From positions 96,481 through 160,480 of the forward strand of contig NZ_DBMV01000042.1 of assembly GCF_002298975.1 (NCBI RefSeq): a stretch of 64,000 nucleotides of DNA, in the 5' to 3' direction. Under the pieces are notes generated by a model that saw only the letters and a list, made by a program, of their open reading frames with translations, searched no databases and had not been told where the DNA came from. The translations under genes were made by a program, and so were the position numbers. Positions 52,727-60,763 of this stretch are shown here, piece after piece. Numbering within the stretch: position 1 is the stretch's first letter; each line of letters starts with the position of its first letter. The DNA comes from Ralstonia sp. UBA689 (lineage in GTDB: Bacteria; Pseudomonadota; Gammaproteobacteria; Burkholderiales; Burkholderiaceae).

Positions 52727-53260
52727 GTGATCAGCAGCAACGCGCAAGACAGCTTCGACCGCATTTTCCGCAAGGCCGCGCGCTCCCGGCTCGCGCTGCA
52801 TGCAGAGGACACCTGCAACATCGTCACGGCAGGTCAGGGCGATGCCATCAAGGGCGATCAGGCCCTGATCCTGACCATTTCCTCCATCGCCTTCCGTCTG
52901 CTGCTGGTGCTGCGTTTTGACGACGGAGCCGACACGCAGGCGTACTACACGGGCGAAGGCTCAGGCCGCTCATTCGAAGAGGCCTGTCTTGAGCTCGGCA
53001 ACCTGTGCTGTGGGGCGGTGAACCAGGAGCTGCTGCAGGTGTGTCCCGACCTGGGCATGTCGACGCCCTATGTGGTGAGCGCACGCTGCCTGCCGTACCT
53101 GGATGCACTCAAGCCCACGTATCTGGCCGCCTACGCGGTCACGATCAACGATGCGGTGCGGGTGGCCGCAACCGTGTGTGTTTGTGCCGATGCGCCGCTG
53201 GACTTCGTCGCCGACGTGAGCGACGAGGTGGAATCCAGCGGCGAATTGGAACTGTTTTGA
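52727..53260 (+). CDS. CheX/CheC-like phosphatase-type protein
   Basis: A 177-residue protein starting at GTG 52727, with AGG-rich sequence upstream. The segment CLELGNLCCGAVNQELLQ contains the E89-x2-N92 motif that CheC/CheX/FliY-type phosphatases use to dephosphorylate CheY, and MSTPYVVSARC fits the following strand. The flanks are less clear, so assignment to the family is moderate. It lies between the MCP-tip gene and the CheY-like gene and would reset the receiver. No signal peptide or membrane segment. Confidence 0.65.
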   Translation: MISSNAQDSFDRIFRKAARSRLALHAEDTCNIVTAGQGDAIKGDQALILTISSIAFRLLLVLRFDDGADTQAYYTGEGSGRSFEEACLELGNLCCGAVNQELLQVCPDLGMSTPYVVSARCLPYLDALKPTYLAAYAVTINDAVRVAATVCVCADAPLDFVADVSDEVESSGELELF

Positions 53261-53280
53261 CGAACAACGAGGACAGACTC

Positions 53281-53646
53281 ATGACCAAGATCTTGGTTGT
53301 CGATGATTCGAGCACCGTGCGCGACGAGGTGGCCGGATTCCTGAAGAAGAACGGCCTGGCCGTCGATACGGCCGTGGACGGCAAGGACGGCCTGGCAAAG
53401 ATCAAGGCCAACCCCGGCATCAAGCTCGTCATCAGCGACGTGAACATGCCCAACATGGACGGCCTGACCATGGTCGAGAAGGTGCGCGGCGAGCTGGGCA
53501 ACAAGACCGTCAACGTCATCATGCTCACGACTGAAAGCAGCCCCGCCATGAAGGATCGCGGCAAGGCTGCAGGCGTGAAAGGCTGGATCGTCAAGCCGTT
53601 CAAGGGCGACGCGGTGCTGGAGACGTTCAAGAAGCTGGCAAGCTGA
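53281..53646 (+). CDS. CheY-like single-domain response regulator
   Basis: Receiver-only protein of 121 residues: acidic D8/D9 (VVDDSSTV), phospho-acceptor D53 (VISDVNMPNMDG), T in MLTTESS and K in IVKPFKG. It has all phosphorylation residues and no output domain, as in CheY. ATG 53281 is fixed by the four-gene operon context. It is the likely phosphotransfer target of the HPt-kinase at 49612 and substrate of the CheX-like protein. Output, if any, is through protein binding, for example to a motor or another enzyme. Confidence 0.9.
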   Translation: MTKILVVDDSSTVRDEVAGFLKKNGLAVDTAVDGKDGLAKIKANPGIKLVISDVNMPNMDGLTMVEKVRGELGNKTVNVIMLTTESSPAMKDRGKAAGVKGWIVKPFKGDAVLETFKKLAS

Positions 53647-53663
53647 GCAGACCCAACAAAAAG

Positions 53664-53687
53664 GGGGCGTGACGACGCCCCGGTTTT
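53664..53687 (+). terminator. Terminator of the chemosensory-like operon
   Basis: GGGGCGT (53664-53670) pairs with ACGCCCC (53675-53681) around GACG, followed by GGTTTT. It starts 18 bases after the CheY-like gene stop. Confidence 0.75.
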
Positions 53688-53730
53688 GGAGCCAAACTTG
53701 CGCTGCTGAACGCAAGGAGGCCCGGACACC

Positions 53731-54099
53731 ATGACGGGGTTGGCTGACGCGGTGCTCGTGCTGCATGCGCTGCTTGTCTTGTTCATCGTCGCCGGGTTGA
53801 TCGCGATCTGGATAGGCGCGGCGTTCAAGCGCGGTTGGGCGCGCAACCGCGTGTTCCGGCTGATGCATCTGGTGGCGATCGGCGTCGTCGCGACATTGGC
53901 CGTTGTCGATATACCGTGCCCGCTCACCGTGCTGGAGGACCGGCTGCGCACGGGGGCGGCCGGTTCACGCGGTTTTGTTCAGCACTGGGTGAGCGCCTGG
54001 CTCTACTACGATCTGCCGCCTTGGGTGTTCGCCGTCAGCTATGTAGCGTTCCTGATGGCCGTGGTCGTCACATGGCGGCGCATTCCGCCGCGCGGATGA
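53731..54099 (+). CDS. DUF2784 membrane protein
   Basis: Integral membrane protein of 122 residues with about four helices. The DUF2784 pattern is clear: LVLHALLVLFIVAGLI, RLMHLVAIGVVATLAVVDIPCPLTVLEDRLR and a final helix before WRRIPPRG. AAGGAGG lies 10 bases before the ATG. It is a single gene after the chemosensory operon terminator. Function unknown. Confidence 0.84.
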   Translation: MTGLADAVLVLHALLVLFIVAGLIAIWIGAAFKRGWARNRVFRLMHLVAIGVVATLAVVDIPCPLTVLEDRLRTGAAGSRGFVQHWVSAWLYYDLPPWVFAVSYVAFLMAVVVTWRRIPPRG

Positions 54100-54301
54100 C
54101 CGGGCACGGGGTGGGCGCGCGTCGCACCCCGTTGGGGCAAGGTCCGCTGGCCTATCGAATTGGCTTTCAACATGCCGATTCCTTGATACGCTGGATGACA
54201 TCGGGCCGGTGCGGCGCCCCGGTGACGCTTGCGGCACAGCATGAGACGACAACGCGTTCGGGCCAGCCAGGAACCGGGCTTGCGCGGCTGAAGGAGTCAT
54301 C

Positions 54302-54643
54302 ATGCAAGAGCTCGCTTTGCTCCCCTTTCGCACCCTGCTGTACCGCTACTTCTTCTTCGGCTGGCTGTTCAAGGATGCCAGCCACGGCAATCTGTTCGAG
54401 CGCTCCGCGGCCTGGCGTTTCAACCAGGCACACGCGCATTGGTTGCTGCCCTACATGCGACGATGGCTCTGGTGCGGGCTGTTTTTCTACGCTTTGGGCG
54501 GGGTGGCCGAGCTGGGGCTCAAGACCCCCGGCCTCTCTGCGTTGTTCTATGTGCCCAGCGCGCTGAGCGTGCCCGTCAACGTGGTGATCGGTGTGCTGTG
54601 GATCGGCCTGAAGGCGCTGCCTGGGCCGGTGCGTGAACGGTGA
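54302..54643 (+). CDS. Small membrane protein of unknown function
   Basis: A 113-residue protein with two or three hydrophobic helices (FRTLLYRYFFFGWLF, CGLFFYALGGVAELGL, VPVNVVIGVLWIGL). The ATG at 54302 has AAGGAG 6 bases before it. It is followed closely by the convergent methyltransferase gene. No family recognised; coding character is good. Confidence 0.65.
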   Translation: MQELALLPFRTLLYRYFFFGWLFKDASHGNLFERSAAWRFNQAHAHWLLPYMRRWLWCGLFFYALGGVAELGLKTPGLSALFYVPSALSVPVNVVIGVLWIGLKALPGPVRER

Positions 54644-54665
54644 TCTGCCACGCACCCACTGAGCG

Positions 54666-55526
54666 CTATGCCGTCGCGACCAGCAGCTCCTCCGCGTTGC
54701 TCGGCGGGCGAAGGCCATCGGCCCGGCCTGCAAAGTAGCGCTCGGTCAACTCCGCTGCCGAGACATGCTGGGCTTCGCGAAAGCCGGTTTGCCGCGCCAG
54801 CGCCTGGATTTCCGGTGGCGTGAAGAAGCTGATGAAGGGCGTGCCGCTCGCGCGTGCACCCTTTTCGGCCATCTCCAGCCCGGGGCGTACCTCGGGGTCC
54901 GCCATCTCCAGCGGCAGCAGGAACGTCATGGCGAGCATCGATCCTGGCGCGAGCGCGGCCACCTCGCGCAGCGTGGCCTCGTTCGCTGCCTTGGTGAGAT
55001 ACATGCTGACGCCGGTTGAGACCACGATGGCCGGCTTGCTGCGATCAAAACCGGCCGCGGCAAGACCCGCCTGCCAGGACCCACCCGCCTCGAAATCGAC
55101 CGGCACGAAGCGCAGCCAGTCCGGGATGCCCAAGCCCGATTCGACCAGACGCTGGCGCTTCCATGCCTGCGGATTGGGTTGATCGACTTCGAAGATCTTG
55201 AGGCTGGCGGCAATGTCCGGCCTGCGTTGCGCAAAGCTGTCCAGCCCAGCGCCGAGGATGACATATTGGCTTAACCCCCGAGCTGCCTGCTCGATCACCA
55301 GGTCCTCGATAAAGCGCGCACGGGCCACGATGGAGGCGCGGAAGGGTCGCGTGAACTGCGGGTCCATGTCACCGCGCTGTTGCCAGCCTGTTTCGGGCGC
55401 CAGCAGCTTCAGGCCGACTTCGTCTTCCAGTACATGCGGGGGCGCGTCGATCTGGACATGCAGCGCGCGCCACAAGGCGACCCGTGCTGCTGTGCTGTCT
55501 GGTGCCACATCCTGTGTCTCATTCAT
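54666..55526 (-). CDS. Class I SAM-dependent methyltransferase (LCMT/TIGR00027-like)
   Basis: Methyltransferase of 286 residues in the leucine-carboxyl-methyltransferase-like family, often annotated as small-molecule O-methyltransferase. The SAM-binding loop is YVILGAGLDSFAQRRP, followed by FEVDQPNPQAWKR and the catalytic-pocket AIVVSTGVSMYLT. The start is uncertain: the ATG at 55538 abuts the AAGGAG site, whereas ATG 55526 is 12 bases from it and is used here. It is followed on the same strand by none; the GST gene lies upstream with about 20 bases between. Substrate unknown. Confidence 0.82.
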   Translation of the reverse strand: MNETQDVAPDSTAARVALWRALHVQIDAPPHVLEDEVGLKLLAPETGWQQRGDMDPQFTRPFRASIVARARFIEDLVIEQAARGLSQYVILGAGLDSFAQRRPDIAASLKIFEVDQPNPQAWKRQRLVESGLGIPDWLRFVPVDFEAGGSWQAGLAAAGFDRSKPAIVVSTGVSMYLTKAANEATLREVAALAPGSMLAMTFLLPLEMADPEVRPGLEMAEKGARASGTPFISFFTPPEIQALARQTGFREAQHVSAAELTERYFAGRADGLRPPSNAEELLVATA

Positions 55527-55547
55527 GGCCGTGAACATCTCCTTTAG

Positions 55548-56213
55548 TTAGACAACGGGCTGAAACTCGGGAAACACCGCAACGGCCTGCACGGGCTGTT
55601 TCGTCATGCAGACTTCAAACAGGCGGCTGCTCAGCCAGCCTGCCAGCCAGTTTTGTACGGCGGGCAATGTCTGGCTTGCAAACCAGTCCGGCTCCACCGC
55701 TGCAAACTGGCGCACGAACGGGAAGATCGCCAGATCGGTGGCGCATGGGGCCGCGCCTCCAAGATAGTGCTGACCTTGCAGTCTTGCCTCCAGCGGCGTC
55801 AGCAACGTGGCGACCGCCTGCGCGCGCACGGCCTCGCGTGGTTGTCCGTCTTTCGGGTAGCGGTCCGGGTATTTGTAGCGATCCAGGTGGCGCTTGAAGT
55901 CGCCGTCGTTGGTGCGCACCAGGTGCAGGTTGGCGTCCGTTTGGGCGCGGCTCCACCAGCCTTGCGTGTCGGGCGATTCGAGCGCCCAGCGCATGATGTC
56001 CCAGCTTTCTTCGAGCACACCGCCATCGGGCAGATGCAGGACGGGCACGGTGCCCTTGGGCGACAGCGCCAGCAGTTCGGCCGGCTTGTCGCGCATGACG
56101 ATTTCGAACGTCCGGAAGCGCCGATTGGCCTGCAGCATCGCCAGACGGGCACGCATCGCGTACGGGCAGCGGCGGTAGCTATAGAGCAGGGGCAGGGCGG
56201 TATCGGTGGACAT
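55548..56213 (-). CDS. Glutathione S-transferase family protein
   Basis: Protein of 221 residues with a thioredoxin-fold N-terminus carrying CPYAMRAR (16-23), as in omega/beta-like GSTs and glutaredoxin-2-type proteins, and an all-helical C-terminal domain. The motif LALSPKGTVPVLHLPDGGVL is typical of the glutathione-binding cis-proline segment. It likely conjugates or reduces small electrophiles with glutathione in the cytosol. The methyltransferase gene follows closely on the same strand, which hints at a shared transcript. Confidence 0.86.
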   Translation of the reverse strand: MSTDTALPLLYSYRRCPYAMRARLAMLQANRRFRTFEIVMRDKPAELLALSPKGTVPVLHLPDGGVLEESWDIMRWALESPDTQGWWSRAQTDANLHLVRTNDGDFKRHLDRYKYPDRYPKDGQPREAVRAQAVATLLTPLEARLQGQHYLGGAAPCATDLAIFPFVRQFAAVEPDWFASQTLPAVQNWLAGWLSSRLFEVCMTKQPVQAVAVFPEFQPVV

Positions 56214-56281
56214 GTGCGGGCAAGAGGCGTGGATCTTGAATCTGGACCGCTAGGGTAGCGGGTTTGCCGCATGCGCGCGTC

Positions 56282-57244
56282 TCACGCTGCCAACTGTGCC
56301 CGCCCTGACCGACCCGAGCGCCGTACCGACTGCGGCGGCTGCCCGAACACGCGGATGAACGCACGCCGCATGCGTTCGGGGTCGGTAAAGCCCACCGCGC
56401 GGGCCACCTGTTCCAGGGATTCATCACCGGCTTCCACGCGGGGGCGGGCGGCCTCCGCGCGCAGCTTTTCGACAGCCTTGGCGGGCGTCTGGCCGGTCTC
56501 GGCCGCGAAAGCGCGATCGAATTGGCGGCGGCTCAGGTGCGCGACTTCGGCCAGGCGGTCCACGTCCAGTGTCTCGTGCAGGTGATCGCGCGCATAGCTC
56601 AACGCACGCGCGATGCGGCTCGATGCGGGGTCCAACTCCAGCAGCGCCGAGAACTGCGACTGCCCGCCCGGTCGCCGGTGATACACCACCAGCTCGCGCG
56701 CCACGGCACGGGATACGTCGACGCCCAGATCCTCTTCGATCAGCGCCAGCGCCAGATCAATGCCTGACGAGATGCCGGCCGACGTCCACACCGGCCCATC
56801 GTGGATGAAGATGTGGTCGCTCTGCACGTGCACTTGCGGATAGCGCCGCTGCAGCAACGCGGCCATGCGCCAGTGCGTGGTGGCGCGGCGGCCGTCCAGC
56901 AGCCCCGCCGCCGCCAGTGCAAACGCTCCGGAGCACACGCTGGTCATGCGCCGCGAATGCTGTGCCGCCTCCTGCACGAAGGCAATCAACCTGGGGGAGA
57001 AGGCATCCTCGCGCGGGCCGTTGCCACCCGAGATGACGAGCGTGTCAAAGGCCGGATCGTCCAGGCCCTGCGTCTGCATGACCAGGCCGGGCGCGCTCTG
57101 CACCTGCGTACCGCCTTCCGACAGTACGTCGATGCGGTAGGCCGGTTGCGGCGCCAGCCGGTTGGCGACGTCGAAGGCCGTCAGCGGGCCGGTGAAATCC
57201 AGCAAGCTGCAGCCCGGAAACACCAAAAAGCCGATTCTACGCAT
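56282..57244 (-). CDS. GlxA-type AraC-family regulator (DJ-1/PfpI + HTH)
   Basis: Regulator of 320 residues with an N-terminal DJ-1/PfpI-like amidase domain (about 1-190, including VCSGAFALAAAGLLDGRRAT) and a C-terminal AraC helix-turn-helix pair (about 215-305, LAEVAHLSRRQFDRAFAAET). GlxA-type proteins respond to nitrogenous or amide-like compounds. It is divergent from an MFS transporter with an 89-base gap. Control of that transporter is the simplest hypothesis. Start ATG at 57242-57244. Confidence 0.87.
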   Translation of the reverse strand: MRRIGFLVFPGCSLLDFTGPLTAFDVANRLAPQPAYRIDVLSEGGTQVQSAPGLVMQTQGLDDPAFDTLVISGGNGPREDAFSPRLIAFVQEAAQHSRRMTSVCSGAFALAAAGLLDGRRATTHWRMAALLQRRYPQVHVQSDHIFIHDGPVWTSAGISSGIDLALALIEEDLGVDVSRAVARELVVYHRRPGGQSQFSALLELDPASSRIARALSYARDHLHETLDVDRLAEVAHLSRRQFDRAFAAETGQTPAKAVEKLRAEAARPRVEAGDESLEQVARAVGFTDPERMRRAFIRVFGQPPQSVRRSGRSGRAQLAA

Positions 57245-57333
57245 GATGTCTTGAAATGAGGGAATAACGTCATTTAGGCCTGATCTTGCTCCGCCAGACT
57301 GCGCCTGTCAAACGCATTCCTGGAGAGACGATC

Positions 57334-58608
57334 ATGACGACTGCAGTGCCGAATGTGGTGCATTCGCCGGCAGCTTCCACACACCTTGCGCGCCATCACC
57401 GCTGGAAGGTGCTGGGCGTGGGCGTGGCGGCCAATGCCAGCTTTTCGGCTGCGTTTTCAGGCATTCCGACCACGGCGGTGTTCATCCGCTCGGCCTATCA
57501 CCTGGGCAATGCCGAGCTTGGCATGGCGCTTGGCGCGATGGGGCTGGGCATTGCCGTGAGCGAACTGCCGTGGGGTCTGCTGACCGACCGCTGGGGCGAT
57601 CGCACCGTGCTGCTGGCGGGCCTTGGGGCTACAGCGCTGGCGCTGCTCGTGATGGCCTGTTGCGTCGCACCACTACACGGCAGCGTGCCGCCGCTGGCGT
57701 GGCTGGTGGCGGGCATGTTGAGCGTTGGTCTGCTGGGCGGTAGCGTGAACGGATCGAGCGGCCGTGCGGTGATGGGCTGGTTTCGTGAAGGCGAGCGCGG
57801 GTTGGCCATGAGCATCCGCCAGACCGCCGTGCCGCTGGGCGGTGGCATCGGCGCGCTGGTGCTGCCGAGCCTGGCCGCGCACGCCGGGTTTGCCGTGGTG
57901 TATGGCGTGCTGGCCGCTGCCTGCGCGCTGACGGCCGCGCTGACGTGGCTGTGGGTGCATGAGGCACCGGATGTCGTGGCCGGCGCCCCCGCCAAGGTAT
58001 CAGTCCCTGACGGTCCTGGCCCCCTGCGTGATGTGATGCTGTGGCGCATGGCATTGGCCATCGGTCTGCTGTGTGTGCCGCAGGGGGCGGTCGTTGCTTT
58101 CGCCACCGTGTTCCTGCGCGATTTTGCGCACGCCAATGTGTTGACGCTCAGCCTGACCATGGCGGCGGTGCAGGGCGGCGCGGCCGTCATGCGCGTGTGG
58201 AGCGGCCGCTGGACGGATCGCCACGGCAATCGCCGCGCCTATCTGCTGGCCTGCGCCCGACTCAGCGCCGCGCTGTTCGTCGTGCTGGCTGGCGTGGCGT
58301 GGATGACGGCTGCGCTGCCCATCGATCTGTCGATCATGCGCGCCGCGCTGGTGGCGGCCATCGTGGTGGGCGGTATCTGCGTGTCGGCTTGGCACGGTGT
58401 GGGCTATACCGAACTGGCGACGATGGCGGGTGCGCAGCGTGCCGGTACTGCGCTGGGCTTGGGCAACACTGGGGCCTTTGCGGCGCTGGGGCTCACCTCG
58501 CTGTGCCTGCCGCAGGTGCTGGCGTGGTCGTCGTGGCCGGTGGTGTGGCTGGCGGCGGCGGGCAGTGCATTGATCGCGTGGCGGGTGCTGCCGGCGGACC
58601 ATCGATAG
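57334..58608 (+). CDS. MFS transporter
   Basis: Twelve-helix inner-membrane transporter of 424 residues. The MFS loop 2-3 motif appears as GLLTDRWGDRTVLLAG and the loop 8-9 repeat as GRWTDRHGNRRAYLLA. It resembles the proton-driven metabolite/drug exporters (cyanate or Bcr-like subgroups). The GGAGAG site fixes the ATG at 57334. It is divergent from a GlxA-type regulator. Substrate not predictable from sequence. Confidence 0.87.
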   Translation: MTTAVPNVVHSPAASTHLARHHRWKVLGVGVAANASFSAAFSGIPTTAVFIRSAYHLGNAELGMALGAMGLGIAVSELPWGLLTDRWGDRTVLLAGLGATALALLVMACCVAPLHGSVPPLAWLVAGMLSVGLLGGSVNGSSGRAVMGWFREGERGLAMSIRQTAVPLGGGIGALVLPSLAAHAGFAVVYGVLAAACALTAALTWLWVHEAPDVVAGAPAKVSVPDGPGPLRDVMLWRMALAIGLLCVPQGAVVAFATVFLRDFAHANVLTLSLTMAAVQGGAAVMRVWSGRWTDRHGNRRAYLLACARLSAALFVVLAGVAWMTAALPIDLSIMRAALVAAIVVGGICVSAWHGVGYTELATMAGAQRAGTALGLGNTGAFAALGLTSLCLPQVLAWSSWPVVWLAAAGSALIAWRVLPADHR

Positions 58609-58721
58609 CCTGAGCGCGGCGCCAATCCGCTTCGTTTCTTCCTATAGTGAGCCGCAGGCCGCCATCATCGAAAGTCATCGAAAGCGCGCGGCCGCCACAC
58701 AACGAAGACGAGGGGGCCACC

Positions 58722-60128
58722 ATGGCAGGCCTGAATGTCATCCAGCACGTGGTCGTGCTGATGCTGGAGAACCGGTCGTTCGACAACCTGTTCGGCACGC
58801 TTTACCCGAAGAGCGCCGAGTTCGACGGCCTCTCCGGCACCGAGACCAACCCCGACGGCAGCGGCGAGCCCATCCGCGTGTGGAGCACCCCCGCGCCGCC
58901 CAACGTGATGACGCTGCCCAACCCCGACCCGGGCGAGCTGTACACCGACATCAACCAGCAGCTCTTCGGCGCGCAGATGCCGCTGGGGCAGACGCCCACC
59001 ATGCAGGGTTTCACCACCAACTACGCCAAGAACGGCGGTGACCCGCGCAACATCATGCATTGCTTCACGCCGGACCAGGTACCGGCGCTGTCCACGCTGG
59101 CGCGCAACTACGCCGTGTGCGATGCCTGGTTTGCCTCGGCGCCGTGCCAGACCTGGCCCAACCGCTTCTTCGTGCATACCGGCACCGCGCATGGGTATCC
59201 GAACAATTCGCCGGTGCACTTTCCGTATCTGATGCCGACGCTGTTCAACGCGCTCGACGGCGTGGCGCCCGACGACTGGGCTGTCTACTATCACGATTTC
59301 GCGCAGTCGCTCACGCTCACGCGGCTGTGGCTGCATCTGGATCACTTTCACCTGTTCGACGATTTTCTGGACGATGCGGCCAACGGTAAGTTGTCGTCGT
59401 ACAGCTTTATCGAGCCGCGCTACTTTGCCGACATCGACTGGCCCAACGACATGCACCCGCCGCACGATGTCGGCTACGGCGATGCGCTGGTCGCGCGGGT
59501 GTACAACGCGCTGCGCAACTCGCCGCAGTGGCACCAGACGATGCTCGTCATCGTCTTCGACGAACACGGCGGCTGTTATGACCACGTGCCGCCGCAGGCC
59601 GTGGTGCCGCCCAGCCCACCGCAGCCGGGGCAGCTCTTCGCGTTCGACCGGCTGGGGGTACGCGTGCCGGCGGTGGTGGTCTCGCCATGGATTCCCAAGG
59701 GCACGATCTTCCGCTCGACCGTTGCGCAACCTTACGACCACACCGCCATCATCAAGACGCTGCGCATGCGCTACGGCATTCAGACGCCGCTCACCGCCCG
59801 CGATGCCGGCGCGCCGGATCTTGCCCAGGTGCTGGAGCTGAATGCGCCCGATGACAACCGTGATCCTGTCACCGCCCGCGTCATGACAGCCGACCCATCC
59901 GGCTTGCAAGCCGCACGCAACGCGCCGCTCAACGATTTCCAGTGGGCCATGCACGAATCGGCCGCCATGCTTGCGCCGCTGGGCACGGGCATTACCATCG
60001 ATGACCACGTGCGCAACCTCTCGACCGACCAGCAGCCGGCCGTGCCCGCCGCGCAGAACGCACAGCAGGCGGCGCAACACATCAAGGACGTGCTAGCTTC
60101 CATGGATCTGCCGTACGCGGGGCAATGA
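58722..60128 (+). CDS. Phospholipase C / acid phosphatase (phosphoesterase family)
   Basis: Protein of 468 residues in the phosphoesterase family that includes bacterial phospholipase C and AcpA acid phosphatase. The hallmark metal site MLENRSFDNLFGTLYP is at 14-29, and later HLDHFHLFDDF and VFDEHGGCYDHV supply further ligands. Most family members carry a Tat signal peptide; here the chain begins MAGLNVIQHVVVLMLENRSF with no signal sequence, so it acts in the cytosol or leaves the cell by another route. GAGGGGG precedes the ATG at 58722. Its stop overlaps the start of the GNAT gene (ATGA). Phosphatidylcholine or phosphate-monoester substrates are family precedents. Confidence 0.85.
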   Translation: MAGLNVIQHVVVLMLENRSFDNLFGTLYPKSAEFDGLSGTETNPDGSGEPIRVWSTPAPPNVMTLPNPDPGELYTDINQQLFGAQMPLGQTPTMQGFTTNYAKNGGDPRNIMHCFTPDQVPALSTLARNYAVCDAWFASAPCQTWPNRFFVHTGTAHGYPNNSPVHFPYLMPTLFNALDGVAPDDWAVYYHDFAQSLTLTRLWLHLDHFHLFDDFLDDAANGKLSSYSFIEPRYFADIDWPNDMHPPHDVGYGDALVARVYNALRNSPQWHQTMLVIVFDEHGGCYDHVPPQAVVPPSPPQPGQLFAFDRLGVRVPAVVVSPWIPKGTIFRSTVAQPYDHTAIIKTLRMRYGIQTPLTARDAGAPDLAQVLELNAPDDNRDPVTARVMTADPSGLQAARNAPLNDFQWAMHESAAMLAPLGTGITIDDHVRNLSTDQQPAVPAAQNAQQAAQHIKDVLASMDLPYAGQ

Positions 60129-60622
60129 CCGTGAACGCACCGCTTCAGCACCACCCCTTGGTGATCCGACCTTTCCGCCCTGGCGATGAGCCAGCCTTGC
60201 ACGCCGTCTTTCATTCCGCCGTGCACGAGATTGCCGCCGCACGCTATCGCCCCGAGCAGCTCGATGCCTGGGCACCCGCCGACTACGACGCCGTGCAATG
60301 GGCCGAGCGCATCCGTCGCAATCAGCCCTTCGTGGCCGAGATCGACGGGCAGCCCGTGGGCTATGCCGACCTGCAGGTGAATGGAGAGATCGACCACTTT
60401 TTCGTGGCGGCGGCATACGCCCGACAGGGTGTCGGTCAGCGGCTGATGAATTACATCCTGGGGCTGGCCGCGCAACGCGGTCTACCGCGTGTGCAAGCCC
60501 ATGTCAGCCTGAACGCCGAGCCCTTCTTCGCCCGCAACGGGTTTGCTGTGATGGCGCGCCAGATCGTCAACGTGCGCGGTGTGGCACTAGATAACGCGTT
60601 GATGGTGCGGATGCAGGCCTGA
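60125..60622 (+). CDS. GNAT family N-acetyltransferase
   Basis: Acetyltransferase of 165 residues. It has the acetyl-CoA pattern HFFVAAAYARQGVGQRLM in its core helix and VSLNAEPFFARNGFAV toward the end. The ATG overlaps the phosphoesterase stop by four bases, so the two genes are co-translated. The acceptor is unknown. The tight pairing with a signal-less phosphoesterase is unusual: modification of, or protection from, the phosphoesterase or its product could be considered. Confidence 0.85.
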   Translation: MTVNAPLQHHPLVIRPFRPGDEPALHAVFHSAVHEIAAARYRPEQLDAWAPADYDAVQWAERIRRNQPFVAEIDGQPVGYADLQVNGEIDHFFVAAAYARQGVGQRLMNYILGLAAQRGLPRVQAHVSLNAEPFFARNGFAVMARQIVNVRGVALDNALMVRMQA

Positions 60623-60670
60623 GCCGGAATGTACTTGCAGTTTGCTCAGTACAAACCCGTAGAAATCGAT

Positions 60671-60697
60671 TAAAGAATTCTGAGTATCTGTCGTTAG
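60671..60697 (+). promoter_or_regulatory. FliA (sigma-28)-like promoter of the MCP gene
   Basis: TAAAGAAT (60671-60678), an 11-base spacer, then GTCGTTAG (60690-60697). The consensus TAAAGTTT-N11-GCCGATAA matches 6/8 and 5/8 with exact spacing. It lies 66 bases upstream of the MCP ATG. Confidence 0.55.
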
Positions 60698-60763
60698 TTT
60701 GATTGAAGTCGGGGTCGCCGAGGCATTCCGCAACGCTTCACCCCCAAGCAAACAACGGCAGAT

